From RZZS01 sp964491785 (GTDB lineage Bacteria > Pseudomonadota > Alphaproteobacteria > Micavibrionales > Micavibrionaceae), in contig CAZBGS010000007.1 of NCBI GenBank assembly GCA_964491785.1, forward strand, positions 69,086-133,085: a DNA stretch of 64,000 nucleotides, read 5' to 3'. How positions within the stretch are numbered: position 1 is the first letter of the stretch; each line of letters opens with the position of its first letter. Positions 35,491 to 44,900 of this stretch are shown in pieces. The notes under the pieces were generated by a model that saw only the letters and a program-made list of their open reading frames with translations, did no database searches and had not been told where the DNA came from. A program made the position numbers and the translations under genes.

Positions 35491-38400
35491 TTAACCTTCC
35501 ACCATTGTCCTCACCGCGGGATGGTCGACCTTGCCGCTTCCAAGAACCGGCATGGTCTCGACATGCATGATCCGGGCGGGAACTGCCAGAGCGGAAACTC
35601 CGCTTTGCGAGGCGTGGGCGGATAAAGCTTCACGGGCGGCTTCGGGCGAGGTGGTGACCAGCACTAGCTGCTCGCCTTTTCGATCATCCGGTATTGCGAC
35701 GACCGCATGACTTCCCTGAGGCCACAAGGCTTCGGCGAGGGATTCGGACTGCGCGAGAGAAACCATTTCTCCGGCAATTTTGGCAAAACGTTTTGCCCGG
35801 CCAACGATGCGCACATAACCCTCGTCGTCTACCCTCACTATGTCGCCGGTATCGTGCCAGCCCTCCTCCGGGGGCTTAAGAACGCCGGGAGCTTCGGCGA
35901 GATAATACCCAAGCATCACATTGGCGCCGCGCACGTAAAGCCTTCCAGCCTCTTCCACGCCAGGCACGCTTTCCAGACGGTACTCGATTCCGGGCAGGAA
36001 ACGCCCTACCGTACCGGCCTTGATGTGCATGGCGGAGTTGACTGCGATCACCGGAGCCGTTTCGGTCGCCCCGTAGCCTTCAAGCACCTGCACGCCGAAT
36101 TTCTGCATATAGGTCTGGCGGGTTTCATCCTTGACCTTCTCCGCTCCGGCAAAGATATAGCGCATCCGGAAGAAGTCATAGGGATTGGCCATTTTCGCAT
36201 AGCCGCGCAGGAAGGTATCGGTGCCGAACATGATGGTGGCGTTGGCGTGATAGACCATTTCCGGCACTATCCTGTAATGCAGGGGACTGGGATAAAGGAA
36301 AGTCTTAACCCCTGACAAAACAGGCAGCAGCGTTCCGCCGGTAAGGCCGAAAGAATGGAACATCGGCAGGCAGTTGAAAACAATATCCTGACGGTTGAAA
36401 TCGACCCTTGAGGAAAGCTGTACGATATTGGTCATCAGATTGATATGGCTGAGGACAACGCCCTTGGGCTTGCCTTCCGAACCGGAAGTGAACAGCACGA
36501 CCGCCGCCGCGCCGGGATCGATCCGGCGCTTGCGGTAAAAGGCTTCGGGAGGAGTAAAAACCACCTTCAGCTTGTCCAAAAGCGTGATCCGTTTTTTGAG
36601 GTCTTCAAGATAGACGATCTTCACATGCGCGGACATTTCCCGGATTGCCTGATCAAGGCGGGCTTTTTCGATGAATTGCCGTGAAGTCAGGACTGTCTTG
36701 ACCCCGGCAGTTTCGCAGGCTGAAATCATGCTTCCTGAACCGGCCGAAAAGTTGAGCATCGCCGGAACCCTGCCATAAGCCTGCATGGCGAAAAAAGTCA
36801 CGACGGCACCCAGGGAATTCGGAAGCATCAGGCCAGTGACTTCTCCCTTGCCGGTCAAGGCGGCGATTTTTCCGCCCAGAACCATTGAACCTTGCAAAAG
36901 TTTTTTGAACCTGAGGGGCCGGCGTTCGATGTCTTCGGCAATTACGGAGTTGTCGCCGTTGACATATCTTGCCTTGAGCAGCGCCTGGAAAAGGGTTTGC
37001 TCGCGGTCGCCGGTAATGAACATCATGTCTTCCATCAGGTCGTAAAGCTGCCTTCCCGCGGCAGCGCGCCGGAGGCGTCCTTTTAGTTCCGGAGCGACCC
37101 TGAATTCTCTTGGCTCGAGGATGGTGATGGTGATTTTGGGAAAGCTTTTCAGAGGAACCTTGCCTTTCAGTCTTGCGAAAGGCGTATGCTGCACGCCGTC
37201 AAGACGTACGGGCAGTATGAGCGCGCCCGCCTTGTCAGCGACCATGCCGGGGCCGTCGTACACTTTCATAAGCGCCCCGGTCTCGGTGAGGCGGCCTTCG
37301 GGAAAGATTATCGCGTGACGGTCTTCCTGAACCTTGCGGATCAGGCCTTTCATCGAAAATGGATTGACAGGGTCTAGCGGGAAAGCCTCTACCACTTTCA
37401 GGAAAGGCCTCACCCACCACCACCCGGCTACGGAAGAGCTGATAGCGAAAACGGGCCTGCCCGGCAAAAACGCCGCGAGAAGCGGCGGATCCAGCAAGGA
37501 GACGTGATTGCTGACGATCACCGCACGGTTTCCGACTTTATCCAGATTTTCAAGGCCGCGAACCTCGACCTTGTAAAGAAGTTTGAAAAGACCTTGCAGC
37601 AGGCTTTTCAGCAGGTAATCAGGCAGCAGATTGCAGATATAGATCGCAACAAACCCGTTGGCTATAGCGAACACGAGAAACAGCGTCCTTATGTCCATGC
37701 CAAGGGTTATCAGCACCGCCGAAATGACAGAAGAGGCGGCGATAAACAAAGCGTTCATCACTGCGCTTGCGGCAAGCGTACGCGCCCTGTGTCTTATGGG
37801 GGTGGCGTCCTGCACGATAGCGTTCAGCGGCACGACGAACAGGCCGCCGCTGATTGCGATCATCCCGATATCAAACATTATCCGCCAGTGGGAAAGAGTG
37901 CCAAGGAAAGCGATAATCCTCATGTCGGCGACCCTGACCACGTGGCCGTTGGCGAAGAACAGATCAAGAGCGAACACGGTTATGCCCAGCGCCGCCAGAG
38001 GCACGTAGACAGCCTCGACCCTTCCTTTCAGCAGCCGGTTATTGAGAAGGCCGCCGATACCTATGCCGATGGAGAAAATTATCAGGAACAGGGTCAGAAC
38101 CTGCTCGTTTGCGCCAAGGGTTTCCCTGGTGTAATTCGGCATCTGGGCCATGAACATGCCGCCCATGAAATAAAACCAGGCGATGCCCGAGATTGCGAGA
38201 AAGACTCCGCGCGGCTGCTTCATCGCATAGCGGATGATTTCAAGGGTCTTGAGCGGGATGTTGTAACCGATCCGAAGCTCCGGCACTGCCGCCGTGGTCT
38301 GCGGGATCTTGCGGCTGGCCACGTAGCCGGCTAGCGCGAGCGCGAGCATCGTAAAACCTGCAAGCTGCGGGCCCCATGCGAATACCGCCAGCGTCGTGCC

Positions 38401-38892
38401 GGCGATCGTCCCGGCAAGAATGGCAAGAAAGGTTCCGGTATTCAAAAGCGCGTTGCCGCCGATCAGTTCGCTTCGCTCAAGATGCAGGGGCAGGATCGAG
38501 TATTTGCCCGGCCCGAAAAACGCCGACTGGGCGCCAAGCGCGAAAAGCGTCGCGAAAGCAAGCGTGACCGATCCGCTGAGCAGCGAAGTCATGCCCAGCA
38601 GGGCAATGGCTATCTCCGCCAGTTTGACGGCGCGGATGACCAGATGCTTGGGATATTTATCGGAAAGCTCCCCCGCTATTGCGGAAAACAAGGCAAAAGG
38701 CAGAATGAACAATCCGGCGGCCAGTGTCGCCAGCACTCGCGGATCCATATCCGTTTGCATCGCGCTGGTGAAAAGCAGCATTACAACAAGCGCGTTCCTG
38801 AAAAGATTATCGTGAAAAGCCCCGAGAAACTGCGTTACGAACAGCGGCAAAAACCGCCGGTCTTTTAAAAGAAGAAACTGGTTACCGGTCAT
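35491..38892 (-). CDS. aas: Aas-type fusion: LplT-like transporter, acyltransferase and acyl-ACP synthetase
   Basis: This 1133-residue protein joins three activities for recycling lysophospholipids. Residues 1-410 form a major-facilitator transporter resembling LplT (FVTQFLGAFHDNLFRNALVVMLL). Residues 430-620 form a PlsC acyltransferase with VSNHVSLLDPPLL (the HX4D motif) and FPEGRLTETG. Residues 640-1130 form an AMP-binding acyl-ACP synthetase (VLFTSGSEGKPKGVVLSH, GYGATETAP). In E. coli LplT and Aas are separate proteins; the fused form is common in other Proteobacteria. Divergent tetR and two palindromic operators in the 171-base gap suggest repression by that regulator. Confidence 0.93.
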   Translation of the reverse strand: MTGNQFLLLKDRRFLPLFVTQFLGAFHDNLFRNALVVMLLFTSAMQTDMDPRVLATLAAGLFILPFALFSAIAGELSDKYPKHLVIRAVKLAEIAIALLGMTSLLSGSVTLAFATLFALGAQSAFFGPGKYSILPLHLERSELIGGNALLNTGTFLAILAGTIAGTTLAVFAWGPQLAGFTMLALALAGYVASRKIPQTTAAVPELRIGYNIPLKTLEIIRYAMKQPRGVFLAISGIAWFYFMGGMFMAQMPNYTRETLGANEQVLTLFLIIFSIGIGIGGLLNNRLLKGRVEAVYVPLAALGITVFALDLFFANGHVVRVADMRIIAFLGTLSHWRIMFDIGMIAISGGLFVVPLNAIVQDATPIRHRARTLAASAVMNALFIAASSVISAVLITLGMDIRTLFLVFAIANGFVAIYICNLLPDYLLKSLLQGLFKLLYKVEVRGLENLDKVGNRAVIVSNHVSLLDPPLLAAFLPGRPVFAISSSVAGWWWVRPFLKVVEAFPLDPVNPFSMKGLIRKVQEDRHAIIFPEGRLTETGALMKVYDGPGMVADKAGALILPVRLDGVQHTPFARLKGKVPLKSFPKITITILEPREFRVAPELKGRLRRAAAGRQLYDLMEDMMFITGDREQTLFQALLKARYVNGDNSVIAEDIERRPLRFKKLLQGSMVLGGKIAALTGKGEVTGLMLPNSLGAVVTFFAMQAYGRVPAMLNFSAGSGSMISACETAGVKTVLTSRQFIEKARLDQAIREMSAHVKIVYLEDLKKRITLLDKLKVVFTPPEAFYRKRRIDPGAAAVVLFTSGSEGKPKGVVLSHINLMTNIVQLSSRVDFNRQDIVFNCLPMFHSFGLTGGTLLPVLSGVKTFLYPSPLHYRIVPEMVYHANATIMFGTDTFLRGYAKMANPYDFFRMRYIFAGAEKVKDETRQTYMQKFGVQVLEGYGATETAPVIAVNSAMHIKAGTVGRFLPGIEYRLESVPGVEEAGRLYVRGANVMLGYYLAEAPGVLKPPEEGWHDTGDIVRVDDEGYVRIVGRAKRFAKIAGEMVSLAQSESLAEALWPQGSHAVVAIPDDRKGEQLVLVTTSPEAAREALSAHASQSGVSALAVPARIMHVETMPVLGSGKVDHPAVRTMVEG

Positions 38893-38955
38893 GATACAAA
38901 TATCTCCTTCTTTTATAACAACAGATTAATAAGGTCGTCTCCGGACTGTCTTTAA

Positions 38956-38968
38956 TGAACATCGTTCA
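38956..38968. promoter_or_regulatory. Palindromic operator 1 between aas and tetR
   Basis: TGAACATCGTTCA is a perfect TGAAC-N3-GTTCA palindrome, 63 bases upstream of the aas start. A second copy lies 55 bases away. The repeat between divergent genes, one of them a TetR regulator, marks it as a probable binding site. Confidence 0.7.
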
Positions 38969-39010
38969 ATTACTACTGTCTCATAAATTCGATCGGCGCG
39001 CAATGAATAT

Positions 39011-39023
39011 TGAACAACGTTCA
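39011..39023. promoter_or_regulatory. Palindromic operator 2 between aas and tetR
   Basis: TGAACAACGTTCA has the same TGAAC-N3-GTTCA form as operator 1 and lies 40 bases before the tetR start. Its position inside an upstream in-frame extension (from 39010) argues for the tetR start at 39064. Confidence 0.7.
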
Positions 39024-39063
39024 GATACGTACTATTTTTATACTGATAATTATTGGAGTGATA

Positions 39064-39672
39064 ATGGCAAGGCGTAGCGATCATAGCAGGGAAGAATTAA
39101 AGGAGCTGATGCTGGAGAGATCCTGGGAGATAGTGGGGGAGCGAGGGCTCGAGGGGCTGACGGCAAGGCATGTGGCGCGCGAGATAGGTTATGCTCCGGG
39201 CACGATATACAACCTGTTCGAATCAATGGACGATCTCTATCTACAGGTCAACGCGCGCACGCTGGATATGTTGTATGGCCTGCTGTCCGGCGCTGAATGT
39301 AATGATCCTGGCGCTTCTCCGGAGGAAAACATGAAAAAGATGGCGGTATTGTACATGAATTTCGCCAGACAATACCGGCCTTACTGGCTGATGCTTTTCA
39401 ATCTGACCCTTGCCGACGCAAGCCGGATCAGGCAATGGTATCAGCAAAAAATAGATCGCCTTTTTATCCCCCTGGAAAATCTGCTAACTCCGCTGTTTCC
39501 TCCCGGCGATGATCGGAGACGGAAAATGGCGGCAAGGGTTTTATGGTCGTCGGTGCATGGCCTGTGCTTTTTACAGGAAACCGGCAAAATTCCGCTGATA
39601 GCGGAATGCGAGACGCCTGGCGAAATGGTAACTTATCTGGTGGAGACTTTTGTTGCCGGTATCAAGCGGTAA
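39064..39672 (+). CDS. TetR-family transcriptional regulator
   Basis: The N-terminal helix-turn-helix (LTARHVAREIGYAPGTIYNLFESMDDLYLQV, about 30-60) is typical of TetR repressors; the C-terminal ~140 residues would bind the ligand. GGAGTG lies just upstream of the ATG at 39064. It is divergent from aas, and the two TGAAC-N3-GTTCA palindromes between them suggest it represses both itself and aas, perhaps sensing a fatty acyl derivative. The ligand is inferred only from context. Confidence 0.9.
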   Translation: MARRSDHSREELKELMLERSWEIVGERGLEGLTARHVAREIGYAPGTIYNLFESMDDLYLQVNARTLDMLYGLLSGAECNDPGASPEENMKKMAVLYMNFARQYRPYWLMLFNLTLADASRIRQWYQQKIDRLFIPLENLLTPLFPPGDDRRRKMAARVLWSSVHGLCFLQETGKIPLIAECETPGEMVTYLVETFVAGIKR

Positions 39673-39684
39673 TAGAGGGCCATA

Positions 39685-40356
39685 ATGACGCAAAATGGTA
39701 AAATCGTTTTTTTTGACGTGGATGGCGTTCTGGTTCACGGCTGGCATGCGCGACCGGAGCTTCGCAGAAGATGGGATGAAAATATCACTCATGATCTGGG
39801 CATAGACCGGGAACGTCTTTCTTCAGAATTTTTCGGCGATCCGCGCTTTACGGAAGTAATCACCGGCAAGATGGATCTGACGCTTTTGTTGAAAGAGGTT
39901 TTGCCAGGGCTCGGCTATTCCGGAGAGGCTCATGAGTTCGTGGATTACTGGCTTTACAAGGATTCCATGGTGAATTTCAAACTTATAGATAAAGTTAAAA
40001 TCCTGAAAGCCAGCGGAAAGGTTCGTCTGTTTATCGCCACCAATCAGGTGCATGAGCGGGCACGCTACCTGATGGAGGATCTCGGATTTGCCGAATATTT
40101 CGAGGATATTTTTCACTCGGCCCGTGCTGGCGCCATGAAGCCTGGCAAAGCTTATTTCGATTACGTCTCGAAAACACTTCGGCTTGAAAGGGGGAATCCT
40201 CCGGTATTATTCGACGATACGCCGGAAGTCATAGAAGGGGCGAGGTTATATGGGTGGGAAGCGCACGAATATCAGGACACCGGTAGCCTGATTGCAGACC
40301 GGGTTATCGGGGATATCCTTATCAGCTATGCGAAAGATGGAAATTGCAGGGCATGA
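39685..40356 (+). CDS. HAD-superfamily hydrolase
   Basis: The 223 residues show the haloacid dehalogenase motifs: FFDVDGVL (motif I, catalytic Asp about residue 11), FIATNQ (motif II), MKPGKAYF (motif III Lys) and LFDDTPE (motif IV). The layout is that of a phosphatase-like subfamily with a helical cap. The substrate is unknown. It begins 13 bases after tetR and is probably co-transcribed with it. Confidence 0.88.
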   Translation: MTQNGKIVFFDVDGVLVHGWHARPELRRRWDENITHDLGIDRERLSSEFFGDPRFTEVITGKMDLTLLLKEVLPGLGYSGEAHEFVDYWLYKDSMVNFKLIDKVKILKASGKVRLFIATNQVHERARYLMEDLGFAEYFEDIFHSARAGAMKPGKAYFDYVSKTLRLERGNPPVLFDDTPEVIEGARLYGWEAHEYQDTGSLIADRVIGDILISYAKDGNCRA

Positions 40357-40365
40357 TCTTGATTT

Positions 40366-41562
40366 TCACTGAACCTCAATAATACTTTCCGCAAGTAACT
40401 TTATGCCTTTTCCTATAGCTTTTTCGTCTACACAAGAAAAACTTAAACGGAAAGTAGATACGTCCTCCCTGCCTATATAGAAAGGGTGCCCCGGGACAAT
40501 ACAGACTTTTTTCTTTACCGCTTTTTCGAATAGGCGCATTGCAGAAATATTCGCAGGCAATTCCACCCACAAGAACATTCCGCCTTCAGGATCAGTGTGG
40601 GAAACCGTTTCGGGGAAACTTTTTCTGATCGAGGCAATCATGGCATTTTTCTGCGAAGAATACTTTGAAACTATTTTAATTATATGCTTGTCAGTATCGT
40701 TGTCCCGGAAATACTCAGTAATAACGAATTGTACAAAAGAGTTCGTGTGCAAATCGGTAGCCTGCTTGGCGATAACCAGCATTTCCATCAAACTATCGGG
40801 AACCACTACCCACCCCAGCCGGAAAGCAGGAACGACAGTTTTCGAAAACGACCCCAGAAGAATCGTGTTTTCAGGGATGAAATTCATAAAAGAAGGCTCA
40901 TGCTTACCGGCAAACCTTAATTCTCCATAAGGGTCGTCTTCAATCAGGTATGTGCCGGTACCGCGAACTATTTCTGCGATTTCCCTGCGGTTTTCTTCAG
41001 GATAAGAAATGCCTGTCGGATTTTGAAAATTGGGGATCAAATACATCAACTTTATTTTGCCAGAGGCCGCCTTTTTCAATCGCCCCGTATCCATTCCGCT
41101 TTTTGATATCGGTATGGTAATAAACTCCGGTCTGTATATAGAAAGCGCCTGTATCGCTCCCAGGTATGAAGGCTCCTCCAACACTACCCGGTCGCCTTTA
41201 TTGACCAGAATTCTTGCGAGCAGATCAAGAGCCTGCTGCGAACCACTGGTAATCAGAATGTTTTCCGGCTTTACATTCTGTACGCCTCGGGATTTGTAGC
41301 GCCCGGCTATATATTCGCGTAATTCGGCGAGTCCTTCAGTATTGCTGTATTGTAGGATATCAGGCCCGTATTTGCTGAAAACCTTGTCGCAGGACTGCCT
41401 CAACTCATCGGCAGGGAAAAGATCCCTGTTAGGAAGGCCTCTGGCAAAGGAAATCATTCCCGGCTGTTTAGCCACCTTTAATATTTCGCGAATGAAGGAT
41501 CGCGGAATATCGGACATCCTTTCGGAGAAAATTTCATGTGTAATGTTATTTTCCTGGTGCAT
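40366..41562 (-). CDS. PLP-dependent aminotransferase (class I/II, LysN/ARO8-like)
   Basis: About 398 residues form a fold type I aminotransferase: TSGSQQALDLLARIL, PNFQNPTGISYP, EDDPYGELRF and the PLP-lysine loop GSFSKTVVPAFRLGW. This subgroup includes 2-aminoadipate and aromatic aminotransferases; no helix-turn-helix precedes it, so it is not a MocR regulator. I chose the ATG at 41562 (MHQENNITHE). Longer in-frame starts run into the tRNA-Trp fragment and are not credible. The gene lies just outside the left end of the 12-kb element. Confidence 0.85.
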   Translation of the reverse strand: MHQENNITHEIFSERMSDIPRSFIREILKVAKQPGMISFARGLPNRDLFPADELRQSCDKVFSKYGPDILQYSNTEGLAELREYIAGRYKSRGVQNVKPENILITSGSQQALDLLARILVNKGDRVVLEEPSYLGAIQALSIYRPEFITIPISKSGMDTGRLKKAASGKIKLMYLIPNFQNPTGISYPEENRREIAEIVRGTGTYLIEDDPYGELRFAGKHEPSFMNFIPENTILLGSFSKTVVPAFRLGWVVVPDSLMEMLVIAKQATDLHTNSFVQFVITEYFRDNDTDKHIIKIVSKYSSQKNAMIASIRKSFPETVSHTDPEGGMFLWVELPANISAMRLFEKAVKKKVCIVPGHPFYIGREDVSTFRLSFSCVDEKAIGKGIKLLAESIIEVQ

Positions 41563-41645
41563 GGGGATGATATGAACATTTCCTGACTTATTCGGCAAAT
41601 TAGAAAATTTTATATTTGCTAGTCCGGAATGGACCCAATGAAAAA

Positions 41646-41690
41646 TGGCAGGGGCAGCAGGATTCGAACCCGCGACCTGTGGTTTTGGAG
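41646..41690 (-). pseudogene. 3' part of the host tRNA-Trp gene, cut at the anticodon loop
   Basis: The minus strand reads from the anticodon core CTCCAAAACC (41690-41681) through the T-arm to CCA and is identical to the 3' 45 bases of the intact tRNA-Trp at 52458-52533. Upstream of the core the sequence is unrelated to tRNA. Together with the 5' fragment at 53726-53766, and counting the 10-base core once, the pieces add up to exactly 76 bases, a whole tRNA. Confidence 0.9.
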
Positions 41691-41824
41691 GGCTTTTCAT
41701 ATAACTATTGACAGAGCCGCTCCATTCCTGCCCGATCCTTGTTTTATATTATAATACAAAACGCTAGGCCAACCGTACGTGTCTATGCGTACCTGCTGGG
41801 TCCTGCCGGTAATTCCAGCAAACC

Positions 41825-41843
41825 GTTACCCCGGCGTTACCCC
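41825..41843. repeat. Paired GTTACCCC repeat near the left end
   Basis: GTTACCCC occurs at 41825 and 41836, 11 bases apart. A similar pair at 50069/50080 shares further bases downstream (AACCG.GGGTCAG), and another pair is at 53590/53601. The helical spacing and placement inside the ends suggest integrase arm-type sites. Confidence 0.55.
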
Positions 41844-41996
41844 GCTCATAAAAAGAACCGCGGGTCAGTATTTCACGAAAGCCGGTATGCGCCTACCGCC
41901 ATATTTCAGGCATTATGAAAACAAAATTTTGGCGTTTTGTTTTATCAAAAATTCTCTAGTATGAGTTTTATTACATTTTTTAAGAGGATTGCGGGT

Positions 41997-44900
41997 ATGC
42001 AAAAGCGGATTTTGGCTTCACTATTATTTTTTATTTTGTTTTTTCCAGGAAGCCTTGCTTTAGCTGAAAAACCGAAGGAGCTGGACATACTGCGCATCAC
42101 CCCTTCCGGTGATAATGTCCGCCCCTCGCGCCAGATCGTAATTGAATTTAACCGGCCAGTCGTACCATTAGGAAGGATGGAGCGTACGGCTGAAGAAGTC
42201 GGTATTTCAATCGAACCTGCGCTTAACTGTCAGTGGCGCTGGCTGAATACTTCATCGCTTTCCTGCAATCTTGGTCATGAAGAATCCATGAATCCGGCAA
42301 CCACCTATAATCTACAAGTCGAGCCGGTTATAGAGGCGGAAGACGGCGGCATGATCGAGGCCGCAAAAAAGCACAGCTTCACCACTCAAAGACCGGATGT
42401 CAGCTACACTTCTTTCCGGACATGGCGCGGACCGGGTTCCCCGGTTATCCGGCTCATCTTCAATCAGCCGGTAGCGAAATCCTCCGTAGAACAGCATTTG
42501 TTCATGACTGTAGAGGAAAGCAAGTTAAGACATGAACTAAATGTGTATCCGGATGAGTTCGAGCAAAAACTTCCAGATTACATGCTTCTTCCAAGCGAGA
42601 AAATCTGGGTAAGAATTGAAGGAGAAGAGCGGCAAAGCGACGACCGGAAAACTGAAATAAAAGGGGAGGAAGCAAGGCGTGTGTGGCTGGTCGAGCCGCA
42701 GGAGCCTTTGCCTCTTGATGCTCGTGCCTCGCTAAGGATAGAGCCCGGCCTTGTGTCGGCGGAAGGCCCTGAAGAAGGAAAAGCGCAGCGAGATATAGTG
42801 CGGTTTTATACATTTCCGGAATTCGACTTCGCCGGGGTGCGCTGTTTCAACTACAAGGGAGAGGAGACCATCGTAAAGCCGGGCGAAAAACAGACAGAAG
42901 AAACCTTGTGTAATCCGATGCGCCCCGTATCTCTGGCATTCACTTCGCCGGTACTGCGATCTCAGGTGAAAAACCTCGCGGAGTTTAAACCGGATCTGGC
43001 CGGTGGCCGCAAGGACTATAACCCGTGGGGAGAGGAAAACCGGGACTGGAGCCAGCTCGACAGCCCGCACAGGGAGGACAGGCTTTACTTCGTCGGTCTT
43101 CCAGCCGGTTTGAAAGCAGCACAGGAATACCGGCTTTCACTACCAGGCAGGAAGGATAACCTGATCGGCAAGCTGAAAGGCCTGATGAAGAAAAACTATC
43201 TTGAAGACGAATTCGGCCGCACATTGCCGCATCCGGTGGAAATGAGTTTTGCCACCGCTCACCGCAATCCGAATTTCGAGATGCCCTACCGCGACGTGGT
43301 GCTGGAAAAAGGCATCGACAGCGAACCGCCTTTATACGTTAACAATCTTGATTCTTATTCTTTCAGATACCGAAGCGTTACCGGCGACAGCGAAAGCGAC
43401 TGGCAGGATTTCAGACGAGAAGTGAATAATATCGAAGACGTTCAATATGCCGTACCAACTGGCGTGCGGGAAATGCTGGGCGGCCAGACCGGGGCGCTTT
43501 TCGGATATCTGGAAACCGATCCGTTTGCCATTGATAAAGGCGCGGCTGAATATCCTTTGTTTGCTCAAGTCACGCCGTGGCAGGTGCACTTAAAACTTGG
43601 GCATTTCAGTTCGCTTGTATGGGTTACCGATCTCGCTACAGGCCAGCCAGTGGAAGGCGCAAAAGTAAGCCTTTATAAGGATTCTTTCACCGAGCTTTCC
43701 ACGCCGGAGGGTATGAACATAGCCGCAACGGCCTTAACTGACGAAAGCGGTATTGCCATCTTGCCGGGAACAAGCACGATCGACCCTGATCAGCGGTTCT
43801 TAACACGCTGGAGAGACAGCGATACGAGGTATTTCCTGCGAGTTGATAAAGATGGAGATATGGCGCTTTTACCCTTATCGAATGAATTCAGCCTTCAAAC
43901 ATGGAATTTCTCTGAAGACAGGACCGGAACCCGCAACGCAGACCTGTACGGACACATGAAAAGCTGGGGCTTTACCGCGCAGGGCGTATACCGGGCCGGA
44001 GACACTATTCAGTACAAAATCTATCTCCGCAATCAGAATGACAAAACGATGATTCCTCCGGATGATGGATACTACAAGCTGGAGATAACAGATCCAACCG
44101 GCAAGACAGTTCAGGAAATAAAGGAACTGAAGTTCTCAGAATTTGGCGCTTATTCCGGGGAATACGCTATTCCCGAAAGCGCAGCTGTCGGCTGGTATGA
44201 TTTCAGGCTTGGAATCGGTTTTGGCGAGAAGCCGAAATTCACTCTCCATCCGATGCGGGTGCTGGTCAGCGATTTCACCCCCGCCCCTTTCAAGGTTTCG
44301 CTTGAGACAGGCGGCGACCAGTTTCATCCGGGTGATAAAATGAATATTGATATGCTTGCCAGCCTGCATTCCGGGGGTGCATACGGCAATGCCTCGGTGC
44401 GTTCAACGATTACCCTCAAAAAAGGCTATTTTACTTCAGACCACCCGGCTGTAACCGGCTTTACTTTTGGCACGTCACAAGAAGGCCGCTTCACGGAGCA
44501 GCTCTTTCAGAAATCCGCCACGCTAAGCGATAAAGGCGAATGGAGCGAAGAATTTGTAATTCCTCAGCAGCCGATCTATTACGGCAGTCTGGAAGTCGAA
44601 AGCGCCGTTCAGGATGATCGTGGCAAGTCGGTCGCCGCAATGAAGACAGCGGAATATATCGGTGTGGATCGTTTCGCAGGTCTTAAAAGCACGGAATGGT
44701 TCTATAAAACCGGAGAGCCGGTAAACCTGAAGACCGTAGTCGTTGATGAAAACGGCGCGCCGGTTGTTGGTTCGAAAATCAATGTAAAGGTAGAAAGGGA
44801 GGAAGTTACTGTCGCCAAGGTTAAAGGGGCCGGAAACGCCTATCTGAGCGACATTACCCGCGAATGGGTACAGGCAGCCGAATGCAATCTGACTTCAAAA

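Noticed and set aside
37504..38334. 276-residue open frame antisense to aas
   Set aside because: It lies wholly within the transporter part of aas, with composition typical of a reverse-strand shadow.
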